Assembly: GCF_027925305.1 (NCBI RefSeq)
Contig: NZ_BSDR01000001.1
Coordinates: 2,631,001 to 2,695,000 of the forward strand
Direction: 5' to 3'
DNA length: 64,000 nucleotides
DNA from: Desulforhabdus amnigena
Lineage (GTDB): Bacteria > Desulfobacterota > Syntrophobacteria > Syntrophobacterales > Syntrophobacteraceae
The notes below the pieces were generated by a model. That model was not told where the DNA came from, did no database searches, and saw only the letters and a program-made list of their open reading frames with translations. Of the stretch, positions 7,991 through 17,427 are shown one piece after another (position 1 is the stretch's first letter; each line of letters begins with the position of its first letter). The position numbers were made by a program, and so were the translations under genes.

Positions 7991-10900
7991 TTAAGAAACT
8001 CTCGCCCCGGCATCTGCCTGTTCTCCCAGCGCCGCTTCCACCTGGGCGGAAAGCTGCCGGTAGGTGAATCCTCCAACGTCCACACCCTCCTTGGGGCATG
8101 TGGCCTGGCAGGATCCACAACCTTTGCACCGCGCCGCCTGCACCACAATGATTTTTTGATCCTTTTTTCCAGGAACATTTTCGAGGGTGATGGCATGGTA
8201 AGGGCACACATCCACGCAGAGGGCGCAGCCGTCGCATGTTTCGGGATTCACTCGAGCCTTGACGGAATCGAGGATCATGTGCTGGTTGCAGAGCACCGTC
8301 ACCGCCCTGGCCACGGCCGCCTGCGCCTGGGCCACCGATTCTTCTATGGGTTTAGGGTAATGTACAAGCCCCGCCAGGAACAGTCCGTCCGTTGAAAAAT
8401 CCACGGGACGAAGCTTGACGTGAGCTTCCTGAACGAAGCCATCCGCATCAATGGGAATCTTGTAGAGCTTTGCCAAATCAGCAATATCCGGGTTGGGAAC
8501 GATGGCTGTGGCCAGAATCACCACATCGGCCGGAATGCGCAGTGGTTCGTTCAATACGTGGTCCCGAACCACCACGTTCACGTCATTGTCCTGAATGAGG
8601 ACGTTGGGCTTCTCGTGCAGGTCATACCTGATGAAAACGACCCCCAGTTCACGGGCCTTTGTGTAAAGCTCTTCACGCTGCCCATATGCTCGAATATCCC
8701 GGTAAAGGATATAAACGTTACGGCGCGGATCTTCTTCCTTGAGGACAATAGCCGACTGAATGGAGTGGGTGCAGCAAACCTTGGAGCAATAAGGGCGCGC
8801 CGGTTCTCTTGAGCCCACGCACTGGATGAAAACGAAATCACGCCCGTATTTCACCCGTTCGTCCCCCACCAGGTGCAGTTTATCGAATTCAAGGGCCGTG
8901 AGCACCCTTTGGGAATATTCATAGCCGTATTCATCGGTCTTGAAGGCTTGAGCGCCCGTAGCAAGAATCGCCACCCCATGATCCACCGTGATGTTGCCTG
9001 CCTGCTTTTGAATGATGGAACGGAAATGCCCTACAGCCCCCTCCGCATGATTGACGGTGCTCTTGAGGTGAAGGGAAATGAATTCATGACTTTTGACCCG
9101 GGCAATGAGATTTTCCACAAAATCGGGTATGGATTCCTTCTTCCACGTCTCGGAGAGATGGCGGGCATTTCCTCCCAGTTCAGAACTCTTTTCCACGAGA
9201 TGCACCGAAAACCCCTGATCGGCCAGCCCCAATGCCGCAACCATTCCGGAAACACCCCCGCCGAGCACTAAAGCCTGCGGAATCACTCCTATCGAAACGG
9301 GAGGAACCGCTTCCAGGAGTGCAGCCTTGGAAACAGCCATGCGGACCAGGTCTTTGGCTTTGGCCGTTGCCGCTTCGGGTTCCGCCGCGTGAACCCAGGC
9401 CCCATGATTGCGAATGTTGGCCATCTCAAACAGACATTCATTGAGCCCCGATGCTCTGAGCGTCTCGCGAAAAAGCGGTTCGTGAGTCCGAGGGGTGCAT
9501 GCCGCCACCACAATCCGGTTCAAGGCCTTTTCCCGTATTCTCCGGCGCAGGATTTCCTGGGAATCCTGCGAACAGGTGAAGAGATTCCTCTCCACATGGA
9601 CCACGTGCGGCAAACACTTCGCATAGTCCGCAAGAGACTTCACATCCACCACCCCCGCGATATTGGAACCGCAGTGGCACACAAAAACCCCGATTCGCGG
9701 CTCCTCTCCCCTCACATCCCGTTCTGGAGGGAACTCTTTCTGCACTGTACGGCTGAAGCGCACATCCATGAGGGACATGGTTGCCGCCGCAGCCGCTGCA
9801 GACCCTTCCACGACAGACTGGGGAATATCCTTGGGGCCGGAAAATGTCCCACAAACATAGATCCCGGCGCGACCGGCTTCCGTGGGTGAAAAAGAAGAAG
9901 TGACGGCAAATCCATTGTGATTGAGCTCCACCCCGCTACACCGGGCGAGAGACCTGCACCCCGAGTGCGCCTCCATGCCCACCGACAGGACCACCAGATC
10001 GAACTCGTCCTGCGCCTGTTTCCCGTTGTCGGTGATGTAGCGGCAAAGAATCCTCTGATTTTCACTGGAGGGCTCCAGAGAATGCACCCTGCACCGGTGA
10101 AAACGGATGCCTTTTTCTTTAGCCCGTTCGTAATAGCGTTCGAAATTCTTGCCGTATGTCCTCAGGTCCATGTAAAAAATGGAGACATCCAGGTCCTTCT
10201 CAAGCTCTTTGGCGATCATGGCCTCCTTGATGGCGTACATGCAGCAGACGGACGAACAATAGCCATGAGAGGATTTATTGTAATCCCGGCTCCCCACACA
10301 CTGCAGAAAAGCCATCTTTTTGACCTTCCTGCCGTCCCCGGGCCGGATGAGCCGCCCTCTCGTAGGTCCCGACGCCGAGAGAATACGTTCCAGTTCCATG
10401 GACTTGACCACGTTGGGCAAAAGGCCATATCCCCAGGTGCGGGCACCTTTGGGGTCAAACGTCTGGAAGCCCGGAGAAAGGATGATGGAACCGACTTCGA
10501 GGGTCACATGTCGAGGAGCGTCATTCAAACGGACCGCTCCGGCAGGGCAGGCCTTCTCACACGCCCCGCACTTGCCCCCCTGTATTCCAATACATTCCTG
10601 CGGATCGATCTGATATTTGAGGGGAACCGCTTGAGGATACTTCAGATAAATTGCCTTGCGGACCTTGATTCCTTCGTTGTACCCGTCTTTGACTTCACGG
10701 GGGCAAACCCGCGCGCATTCTCCACAGGCGATGCATTTTTCCTTATCCACGTAGCGTGGATGTTCCTTGAGGCTGACTACAAAATGCCCCACTTCCCCCT
10801 CGACCTGCTCCACCTCCGTCAGGGTCATCAACTCGATATTCAAGTGCCGACCGCACTCGACCAGTCTGGGTGAGAGGATTCAGACCGAACAATCGTTGGT

Positions 10901-11062
10901 GGGAAAGACTTTGTCCAACTGGGTCATGGACCCGCCTATTGCGCCTGTCCGTTCCACCAGGTAGACATAAAAGCCGCTGTTGGCCAGATCCAGGGCGGCC
11001 TGCATGCCTGCGATACCGCCGCCCACCACCATGACTGCACCGGTTTTTTCCTGTAAAATCAT
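7991..11062 (-). CDS. hdrA: HdrA-type heterodisulfide reductase subunit A, duplicated form, selenocysteine-containing
   Basis: 1023 residues with one in-frame UGA at codon 61 (10880-10882). Upstream reads GGGIAGMQAALDLANSG ... FPTNDCSV, downstream ILSPRLVECGRHLNIEL; together these make the conserved HdrA stretch in which the UGA position is normally Cys. Then come a CIACGECARVCP ferredoxin motif (110-121), a second ferredoxin motif, an internal HdrA-like start (VFVCHCGSNIAGVVDV), a second FAD site GGGVSGMVAALGLADQG, and two C-terminal ferredoxin motifs. HdrA bifurcates electrons through FAD. The double FAD layout is longer than the methanogen protein of about 650 residues. Its stop is one base from mvhD. 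Confidence 0.9.
10840..10860 (-). promoter_or_regulatory. SECIS-like hairpin of hdrA
   Basis: In the mRNA, UCGAGUGC pairs with GCACUUGA (8 bp, one G-U near the middle) around loop GGUCG, starting 19 bases after the UGA. A GGUC loop on a short stem at this distance resembles the E. coli fdhF SECIS, whose loop is AGGUCU. Confidence 0.75.
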
Positions 11063-11104
11063 TTCGACGCGCTCCCACAGTCGGGATCGAGATCCATTCT
11101 CTTC

Positions 11105-12577
11105 TCAGGGAGAAGAACCCGAGGGTTTGGAATTCTTGAAAATAAGGGAATCGGCCACCAACTCCCAAAGGTATTTCACTCCGATATCGAGGTCGTACTC
11201 TTTCTTGAGACTTCGAAGGATCTGGTCCCTGCAGTTCTGACAGGCAGTCACCACCCATTTTGCCCCGCTGGTTTGGATCTGCCTGGCTTTGAGCCTCCCA
11301 TGGAAAACCCGCTCCTCCTTGAAAGGCGTGGCCCAGGCTCCTCCGCCCGCACCACAACAGTAGCTTCCTTCCCTGTCGGGAACCATATCCACAAAATTTG
11401 GAGCACACTGCCGAACGATCCTTCGTGGTTCCTCAAAGTAGCCCTGCCCGAACGCCTTCAGCGACTTTCGACCATAGTGACAGGGATCATGATAGGTGGT
11501 CAGATCAGAAGGAAGCGACGGTTCCACATGAATGCGTTCTTGCTCAAGATATTGCACAAGGAGATCCACAACGGAGAGGACTCTGAAATGCTTCAAATCT
11601 TCCTTGAACCAGCGATTCAATCCATAACGGGTTGCGTAATAAGCGTGACCGCATTGCGGCAGGAGAAGCGTCTTACACTCCAGGCGGTGCATGTTTTCCA
11701 CCAATCGCCCCACCATGGTTTTCATAGCTTCATCGTCTCCCGTGTAGAGCCCCCAGTTGAGCCCCTCCCAGTATTCCGAAGGAACGGTCCAGGATTCCCC
11801 GGCGGCATAAAAAATCTTCCACCAGAACTTCATGCTTTCAGGTTCGGCAAAAGCCTCCTTGGAATTCACAGTCACCAGGAGGTTTGCCCCTTTCGCATCG
11901 ACAGGGACTTCAAAGCCGGCATATCCTTCTTCCCGCATCTCGCGCCCCATTTCCTGGAGCAAAGAAAGAAAATCCTCCTTGGGAATACCCAGGTTGTTGC
12001 CCTTCTCCAGACACAAGAGCACACCCTTTTGGAGAGCCCCCGGAACCTTCTTGCGGTCCCGCAGTCCTCGAACAGTACGTAAAAGGGCCACGATTTCGAC
12101 GTTCATGGGACAGGCCTCCTCACACTTGCCGCAAAGCGTGCATTTCCAGGGCCATTGGGATGCGATCAACTCCTCCTCACGCCCCAGTATGGCCATGCGA
12201 ACGGCTTTGAGCGGATCGAGGCCATCCACACCGGAAATGGGACAGGCACCGGCGCAACTGCCGCACGTGAGACATACATCTCCCCACTGGGCAGTAGGGA
12301 GAAGGCGCTGAGAACGTTTTCCGACCCCCTTGAGATCTTCCGGCGGGAAGGTCATTTCACGGCTCATGACAGGTTTGCCTGGCACGAACTTCAATTTCAT
12401 GGAGGACCGGTCTATCCCAAATTCTTCACAGAGCTTTGCAAAATCGCTTTCAGATATGAGATAGCGTTTCCCGGCAACACTTCGGGCAGGGAGTTTCCCA
12501 CTGTTCACCCAGTTGCGCACCGTATTGCGATGGACGCCCAGATGCTTTGCCAGCTCTCCCACACGAATGACGATCAT
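11105..12577 (-). CDS. HdrD/HdrCB-like Fe-S protein fused to an N-terminal helix-turn-helix domain
   Basis: 490 residues. Residues 1-50 (RVGELAKHLGVHRNTVRNWV and a following beta-wing with ISESDFAKL) match excisionase/MerR-like DNA-binding domains. Then come two ferredoxin motifs, CLTCGSCAGACP and CTLCGKCEEACP, and a CCG-domain region with HDPCHYG, SYCCGAGGG and TACQNC, as in HdrB/HdrD. Such proteins accept electrons from HdrA and reduce a disulfide or similar partner. GGAGGGAGC precedes the ATG at 12577, ruling against the longer frame. It overlaps the protease gene by 4 bases. The HTH part could be a relic used for binding a partner, or it could make a redox-sensing regulator. Confidence 0.85.
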   Translation of the reverse strand: MIVIRVGELAKHLGVHRNTVRNWVNSGKLPARSVAGKRYLISESDFAKLCEEFGIDRSSMKLKFVPGKPVMSREMTFPPEDLKGVGKRSQRLLPTAQWGDVCLTCGSCAGACPISGVDGLDPLKAVRMAILGREEELIASQWPWKCTLCGKCEEACPMNVEIVALLRTVRGLRDRKKVPGALQKGVLLCLEKGNNLGIPKEDFLSLLQEMGREMREEGYAGFEVPVDAKGANLLVTVNSKEAFAEPESMKFWWKIFYAAGESWTVPSEYWEGLNWGLYTGDDEAMKTMVGRLVENMHRLECKTLLLPQCGHAYYATRYGLNRWFKEDLKHFRVLSVVDLLVQYLEQERIHVEPSLPSDLTTYHDPCHYGRKSLKAFGQGYFEEPRRIVRQCAPNFVDMVPDREGSYCCGAGGGAWATPFKEERVFHGRLKARQIQTSGAKWVVTACQNCRDQILRSLKKEYDLDIGVKYLWELVADSLIFKNSKPSGSSP

Positions 12578-13068
12578 GCTCCCTCCTTCACATGATCCAA
12601 AAGCCATAGACAGGCACCGCGAAGGGAGGCATCGACTTCCGCCGAGAGCCCCGGAGACACCTCTGCAGGTATATGTTTGGCCTGCACCGCCAGGATTCTG
12701 ACCTCAACGCCTGCAGCATCCCGAAGCTCCGTAAGCAAATTCACCGAAGGAAACCGATGCAATGAAAAAGCGGCATTCTGATAAAGAGGAATCTGCTCAA
12801 GCTCTATCTCGAAGAGTTCTCCCGCCTTGCGGTTGGCCTGGATGACCGCGTCCACGATGAAGATTTTTCGGGGCTTTTCGGGCATCAGAAGCAAATCGAG
12901 CAGCACATTGCGAACACCCGTCCCCACATCCACGGCAAAGACATGATCAGGAAGAACATAATCCTGAAGAAGATGTTCGATCACACCCGGTCCAAACCCA
13001 TCGTCTCCCAGGAGCGTGTTTCCGCATCCGAAAATGAGGACGGGATGACTGAAAATTTCTTGAATCAT
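12574..13068 (-). CDS. Hydrogenase maturation protease (HycI/HoxW/FrhD family)
   Basis: 164 residues from ATG 13068, where the family sequence begins (VLIFGCGNTLLGDDGFGPGV). The GxGNxLxxDDGxG motif with its nickel-sensing Asp is intact, as is a second conserved acid in VDVGTG and a His at FSLHRF. It should clip the tail after CATH from MvhA once nickel is loaded. First gene of the hydrogenase-Hdr operon, with ATGA overlap to the next gene. The frame is open upstream to 13239 but without family likeness. Confidence 0.85.
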   Translation of the reverse strand: MIQEIFSHPVLIFGCGNTLLGDDGFGPGVIEHLLQDYVLPDHVFAVDVGTGVRNVLLDLLLMPEKPRKIFIVDAVIQANRKAGELFEIELEQIPLYQNAAFSLHRFPSVNLLTELRDAAGVEVRILAVQAKHIPAEVSPGLSAEVDASLRGACLWLLDHVKEGA

Positions 13069-13156
13069 GGAATAATCCGACAAAAATCTTTCTGAGGTCT
13101 GCACATTCCAGCCCAAGCCACAGGCATTTTGTGCAGGTTGTGCAATCTTCGGATCA

Positions 13157-13185
13157 CAAATATTATTCAAGCAATGTTGTGTCAA
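13157..13185 (-). promoter_or_regulatory. Candidate sigma-70 promoter of the hdr-mvh operon
   Basis: On the minus strand a perfect TTGACA (13180-13185) is followed after 17 bases by TATTTG (13157-13162), about 90 bases before the protease start. The -10 is a weak match, so the call is tentative. Confidence 0.4.
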
Positions 13186-13318
13186 CAGGTTTCTTTTTTG
13201 AAAAAACTCTGTTTGCAACGGACCGGCAAGCACCCGCATACATCAAATGAACGGACCATACGTGCTCTTCGAATCGGGAAAGGTTTGAAAGGGGAAGTTT
13301 GGGGAGTGAATGCGCAGT

Positions 13319-13355
13319 GCGTAGGTTGCGTTTCGAAACTCAATGCGACCTACGC
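13319..13355. repeat. Palindromic intergenic repeat
   Basis: GCGTAGGT ... ACCTACGC arms enclose partly complementary inner sequence around TTTCGAAAC. It directly precedes a half copy of family A, so two repeat types are nested in this gap. Confidence 0.6.
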
Positions 13356-13361
13356 GATGTG

Positions 13362-13380
13362 CTCTCCGTGTCTCCGTGGT
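13362..13380. repeat. Half copy of repeat family A
   Basis: CTCTCCGTGTCTCCGTGGT, the right arm only. No matching left arm is within 100 bases. Confidence 0.7.
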
Positions 13381-13498
13381 GAATAGCGGGATATTGAAAT
13401 CCGCCAATTCTCTTGAAAAAGAAAAGAAGGTTTTCAAAGGAGAAAAAGAGGTGCGGAAAACTCAAAAATATGAAAGATAAAAAATCAAGAAAATAAAA

Positions 13499-13528
13499 GA
13501 CCATCCCCCCTTTCGCAGGGGGACGGTC
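13499..13528 (-). terminator. Rho-independent terminator of the SEC-C gene
   Basis: Read on the minus strand, GACCGTCCCCC and GGGGGGATGGTC pair with one or two mismatches around a short loop, followed by TTTTATTTTC. It lies about 80 bases past the end of the gene at 13608. Confidence 0.8.
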
Positions 13529-13607
13529 CGGGACACACTTTTCAGATAAGCCATCAGGGGGTACAAGCAGCCTGAAGCAACCTCGTTTACGCTGAAATTT
13601 TAAAATT

Positions 13608-14900
13608 CTACCGGTTCAATTCCCCCGCCAGATCCTTGATGGCTCCGGCGATTTTGCTGAGTTCCCCCACCCGCTCCCTGGCCTTCTCCAGGTAAGGCAA
13701 GGCTTCGGGGTTTTTGTGATTTCCGAGGGCTTGCGCGACAAAATTCACTATGTAAGGATTCTCATGTTCCGTGAGAGAAACCAAAATGCGGAAGCTTTCC
13801 GGGGTCTCCAGGTTCCCGAGAACACTGATCAATCCCACCTTGAGCTCATCGAAGGCCGGGTTTTCCGAAAGCACCTTTTCAATCACGGGAATGGCGCGAT
13901 CTCCAAGTTTCTCAAGATTTACCAGGCACTTCTGAGCAAAATAGGGAAACCGGAACATGGAAAGTTCCGCCAGCAGAAGAATGCTCTCGTCGCTGCCGTA
14001 GGCATAGAGAAGATCAGGTATAAAAAGGCTCGCCCAGGAAAAGGAATACGTCAGCGGCAAAAGGTAAGGAATGGCGCTGGGCCCCTCCTGCTCCAACTGA
14101 TCCAGGTTGCCCGCCAGAGCCCGGCGCCGCATTTCATATCCCTCTTCCTGGCGGCCCGGAAATCTCTTGGGATCATTTGCGGCTTTGAGGCCATCCACCA
14201 GTTTCTTCAGCCGCTGATCATCGTTTGAGGGAAACAGGTCGCGGTAGACTCGCGCCCGCTGAGCGATCCAGAATTTTTCCAGCCAGGTCGACGGGGAATA
14301 GAAATAGACAAGGTTTTTCTTTTCCACTCCTTCTCTCTTATGGAACCCGTTTTCCTGATAGTAGGCCTTTTCTTCCTGAGCCACCTGCCACCGTTCACGC
14401 GCGATGTGGAAGGCTCTGTCGTAATCCCCCTGAACCAATGCGGTCATCACGGTGATATCATGGAGCCGATCCTCGTCGGGGTAGGATTCAAGGAGACGCT
14501 CTGCAAGGCGTTGAGCCTTCTCAAACTCCTGGGAAAACAGCAGGTCGAAGCCTTTTTCGACATCTTTTTCCAACCTTTCCTTACGCTTGGCCTGCTCCTC
14601 CATTTCCTGCAACCGGTCGGGAGGCATCCTCTTGCGGGCTTCCTCATGTTTGGGAAGGCAGCATTTCTTGTATTTCTTCCCCGATCCACAGGGGCATGGG
14701 TCATTTCGCCCCGCCTTGTGGATGACAAGATGATCCGCAAGGGCCATCTGCCGCCGGGATTCCTGGTACTCGCGGAGCAGCTTTTCCAATTCCTCCCGGC
14801 TCATGTTATACTTTGAAGCAATGGCATCGGGGTCACCGCCCTGAAGCAATTCTATTACAGGTCGAAGGGGATTCTGAGGGGACTGCTGGTTGCTTTCCAT
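13608..14900 (-). CDS. SEC-C motif protein with HEAT-like C-terminal half
   Basis: 430 residues. A SEC-C zinc motif ([18 protein letters not shown], about 63-80) follows an N-terminal segment and precedes a charged helical linker (about 90-120). The C-terminal half has short helical repeats such as [20 protein letters not shown] and [16 protein letters not shown], which look like HEAT repeats. SEC-C motifs bind zinc and often mediate protein contacts in SecA and many unrelated proteins. The specific role is unknown. It stands alone with its own terminator. Confidence 0.75.
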   Translation of the reverse strand: MESNQQSPQNPLRPVIELLQGGDPDAIASKYNMSREELEKLLREYQESRRQMALADHLVIHKAGRNDPCPCGSGKKYKKCCLPKHEEARKRMPPDRLQEMEEQAKRKERLEKDVEKGFDLLFSQEFEKAQRLAERLLESYPDEDRLHDITVMTALVQGDYDRAFHIARERWQVAQEEKAYYQENGFHKREGVEKKNLVYFYSPSTWLEKFWIAQRARVYRDLFPSNDDQRLKKLVDGLKAANDPKRFPGRQEEGYEMRRRALAGNLDQLEQEGPSAIPYLLPLTYSFSWASLFIPDLLYAYGSDESILLLAELSMFRFPYFAQKCLVNLEKLGDRAIPVIEKVLSENPAFDELKVGLISVLGNLETPESFRILVSLTEHENPYIVNFVAQALGNHKNPEALPYLEKARERVGELSKIAGAIKDLAGELNR

Positions 14901-15234
14901 TTCCTGTTCCTTTCAAATATAGTATGGCGTGTTTGGGCGCGACCATCTTCAAACGGTCCATCCTCTCACGTAAGGGTTCAATGTGCAAGGCTTTTTAACA
15001 GCTTTTCCCGTTTCTGTCAAAACTATCAGCGCTCACACGAATAATCTCACAAAAATTCTTGCACATACCCGAAATGCCGACAGGCTCCAGGAACGGACGG
15101 AAACCTCCGCCATGTTCCGAAGGCCATCCCACTGGCAGGCACAGGAAAGGGATTTCACCTCCAATGGGCCTTGACGCACCGGTAGGAAATGGATAAGCTG
15201 AAGTTGAAAATTTCAATGAAGAGAGGGACGAGAG
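14901..15234. other. Divergent promoter region, no gene seen
   Basis: Lies between the SEC-C gene (leftward) and the DtxR-type regulator (rightward). Short open frames here show no family likeness or good ribosome site. Promoters for both genes are expected but no clear one can be assigned. Confidence 0.4.
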
Positions 15235-15768
15235 ATGATCTCTGATATTGCGGAAGGGCTTTCTGCCAGCCTGGAAGACTACCTGGAAGTCATCTTCCAC
15301 CTGGAGCAGTCGAATCGCGTGGCGCGCGCAAAAGATATCGCCGACCAAATGAATGTTCAGCGAGCCTCCGTGACGGGAGCGTTGAAGGCTTTGGCGAGTC
15401 GAGGGCTGATCAACTACAGTCCTTACAGTTACATCACTCTCACAGCCACTGGGCGCAATATCGCCAAAGACATCATCCGCCGCCATGATACGCTCAAGGA
15501 ATTTTTCCTGACGGCCCTTCAGATGAATCCCGACGACGCCGAGGCAAATGCCTGCCGCATCGAACATGCCATCGATCCCGTGGCCATAGATCGGCTGGTC
15601 CGTTTTTTGGAGTTCATCCAAATCTGCCCACGCACGGGGATTGACTGGTTTGAGGCCTTCGCACGCTACTGCAAAAAAGGCATTCAAACATCCAACTGTG
15701 AAAACTGCCTCAAAGTATGCATGGATAAGGTCGATTGTCCGGAAGACAAGACTGAAGCATCCTCTTGA
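15235..15768 (+). CDS. DtxR/MntR-family metal-dependent transcription regulator
   Basis: 177 residues. The N-terminal winged helix (SLEDYLEVIFHLEQ, then IADQMNVQRASVTGALKALASRGL) and the following metal-binding dimerisation helix with conserved Glu and His (CRIEHAIDPVAIDRL) match DtxR/MntR repressors, which bind operator DNA when loaded with Fe or Mn. The C-terminal tail has four Cys (CENCLKVCMDKVDC), unusual for MntR and a possible extra metal or redox site. GAGGGACGAGAG lies just upstream of the ATG. No metal transporter is adjacent. Confidence 0.85.
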   Translation: MISDIAEGLSASLEDYLEVIFHLEQSNRVARAKDIADQMNVQRASVTGALKALASRGLINYSPYSYITLTATGRNIAKDIIRRHDTLKEFFLTALQMNPDDAEANACRIEHAIDPVAIDRLVRFLEFIQICPRTGIDWFEAFARYCKKGIQTSNCENCLKVCMDKVDCPEDKTEASS

Positions 15769-15796
15769 CCTGCCTGACCATTCCCTTCAGCAAAAA

Positions 15797-16744
15797 TCAT
15801 CCCGAGCGATCCGCAACCTGCTTTGTATCGGGTTGGTTTGAATTGGCCAGCTGTACTGTAAAATCGAGAATCGCGGCACTTTCCTGATAAGCTCTACGGG
15901 TGAAGTCTCCCAGGTGCTCGGCGCTCCGCTGGAAATCTTCCACAAAAGCGTCCAGGTTTTGCTGGTCGTACCATTCCTCATAGCGGTCGAGCCCTTCCCT
16001 CAGCAACCCGAGAATTTCTTTCGTGTAGGGATTCATCTGAGTGATGGCCGAATAGAGCGCTCCATTCTGGGCGAAAATTCTCCCGAGCATATTCATCTCC
16101 AGGCGATAACTGGGGCTTGTGTATTCCATCGTTTCGGCTATATCCACCCCATAATCCCGAAGCACTCTCCCCGTAAGCATGGTGGTCATGTGAAAAAGCA
16201 CCTGGATGATGCTCATCATGCGGTCGTGCTCCCGGGGCGTGGCCTCCTTGACCTTCACCCCTCTCTCCTCGAAAAGACGGCGCAGGCAGGCCCAATCCGC
16301 AGGTTCGATGCGAACGGGACAAGCCACAAGGGTTTGACCTTTGAAGGAGGAAATGCGTCCGCCAAACATGGGGTGAAGGCCCACGACGCTGGCTTGAGAG
16401 CGCAGCATCTCCCGGATGGGGGGTTCCTTGAGACTCGTAAGATCCATCAGCAGCTGGTCCGGGCGGACATAAGGAATCAGTTCGCGTATGACGGCTACCG
16501 TCTCATGGAGAGGCACGGCAAACAGGACAACGTCCGAATTTTCCACCACCTCCCGGTTGCCAGGCACCGTGGAACGATCTGCAACCGAAATCCTGTACCC
16601 CCACTCTTCAAAAAAGCGAGCGAACAGGCGGCCCATTTCCCCCCTGCCCCCGATGACTCCCATGCGAGCTCCAGGCCCCCATCGCGAAGAGGGTGCCGCA
16701 TTCTTCAAGGCATCAAAATCGGACAAAACCTTACTGTCTGACAT
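15797..16744 (-). CDS. tyrA: Prephenate dehydrogenase
   Basis: 315 residues. NAD(P)-dependent oxidative decarboxylation of prephenate to 4-hydroxyphenylpyruvate, for tyrosine synthesis. GVIGGRGEMGRLFARFF is the Rossmann motif; SDVVLFAVPLHET, LMDLTSLKEPP and VGLHPMFGG are conserved TyrA stretches. A fused chorismate mutase domain is absent. AAGGAAAGG precedes the ATG at 16744; upstream codons in frame are unlikely. The gene is preceded by a Tyr-rich leader peptide and a terminator, so tyrosine-responsive attenuation is expected. Confidence 0.87.
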   Translation of the reverse strand: MSDSKVLSDFDALKNAAPSSRWGPGARMGVIGGRGEMGRLFARFFEEWGYRISVADRSTVPGNREVVENSDVVLFAVPLHETVAVIRELIPYVRPDQLLMDLTSLKEPPIREMLRSQASVVGLHPMFGGRISSFKGQTLVACPVRIEPADWACLRRLFEERGVKVKEATPREHDRMMSIIQVLFHMTTMLTGRVLRDYGVDIAETMEYTSPSYRLEMNMLGRIFAQNGALYSAITQMNPYTKEILGLLREGLDRYEEWYDQQNLDAFVEDFQRSAEHLGDFTRRAYQESAAILDFTVQLANSNQPDTKQVADRSG

Positions 16745-16971
16745 AACCTTTCCTTTCTGCGATGCACATGGATTCGCAGCAGATTCCCGTTCCATCGGGC
16801 GGCAGGACTTTTGCCGCTCGGGACTTTCTCCTCCCGGAGTACGTTTAAAAGCTCATGATCTCTGTGCAAAAATCGCTTCTGCCAGGGCAGAGATATCGCT
16901 TTCTCTCCCAAAACAAAAGCCGCGAGCAATTTCTTACCCACGGCCTGAACGTTTTGAAAACCGGACAAAAA

Positions 16972-17004
16972 AAGCCGTGGGCATCTTCGGGATCCCCACG
17001 GCTT
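16972..17004 (-). terminator. Attenuator terminator upstream of tyrA
   Basis: Read on the minus strand, AAGCCGTGGG pairs perfectly with CCCACGGCTT over 10 bp around a 13-base loop and is followed by a run of T. It lies between the leader peptide stop and tyrA. The loop sequence TCCCGAA can pair with TTCGGGG in the leader codons (17041-17047), a possible competing fold, though this does not invade the stem itself. Confidence 0.85.
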
Positions 17005-17024
17005 ATATGCTTTTCGCTTAGAGC

Positions 17025-17105
17025 CTAGTCGCTGCGTGCACCCCGAACACCACGGTAAGAGCCGCTGCAATAATAGCAATAATAACAGGCATGCAGAGTG
17101 CGCAT
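17025..17105 (-). CDS. Tyr-rich leader peptide of the tyrA attenuator
   Basis: 26 codons, ATG to TAG, with GAGGG 6 bases upstream. The peptide begins MRTLHACYYCYYCSGSYRG: five Tyr codons, four of them within codons 8-12, plus three Cys. Ribosome stalling at these codons when charged tRNA-Tyr is low would alter folding of the following hairpin, as in trp/phe/his leaders of enteric bacteria. The fit between Tyr codons and a downstream prephenate dehydrogenase is the main support. Confidence 0.8.
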   Translation of the reverse strand: MRTLHACYYCYYCSGSYRGVRGARSD

Positions 17106-17142
17106 TCAGTTCCCTCGCTGTTTCGTATCAATGTCAGCTGAT

Positions 17143-17171
17143 TCTTAAACAAAACAAACCCGGGTTGTCAA
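17143..17171 (-). promoter_or_regulatory. Candidate promoter of the tyrA leader
   Basis: TTGACA (17166-17171, minus strand) followed after 17-18 bases by TTAAGAAT as a poor -10, some 40-60 bases before the leader ATG. Confidence 0.45.
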
Positions 17172-17193
17172 GAACCTTTTGAAGGTTTTCAGC

Positions 17194-17319
17194 AATTCTC
17201 ATTTTTTGGATGGCTCTCATGATTGGCATTTCCGGCATCCTCCTCAATCCCCCTTCATAAGGAGGATTTTATACTAAATCTCCCTCCTCAAGGGGGGGGA
17301 GGTTTTCAAAATGAGAATT
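17194..17319. repeat. Small element with 12-bp terminal inverted repeats
   Basis: Ends AATTCTCATTTT and AAAATGAGAATT are perfect inverted complements 126 bp apart. The inside holds TCCTCAATCCCCCTTCATAA and a CCCTCCTCAAGGGGGGGGAGG palindrome. It lies between the divergent tyrA leader and cmoA, and has no coding capacity. Confidence 0.6.
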
Positions 17320-17427
17320 GGTGACGGAACTACGGAGCCTCTTGCTTTGTCCGTTCCACTTTATTATAAGCTCAGAACTCGTTAACTTATATTCAAAGTA
17401 ATCAAAAAGGTGGAATGCAGCAGCGCA

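Noticed and set aside
9917-10873. Long plus-strand open frames opposite hdrA and the other minus-strand operon genes (also 5237-6568, 6638-7585)
   Set aside because: They mirror the coding strand of conserved genes, have no family likeness and lack ribosome sites.
13608-14900. SecA-related translocase
   Set aside because: Only the zinc SEC-C motif is shared; there is no ATPase domain.
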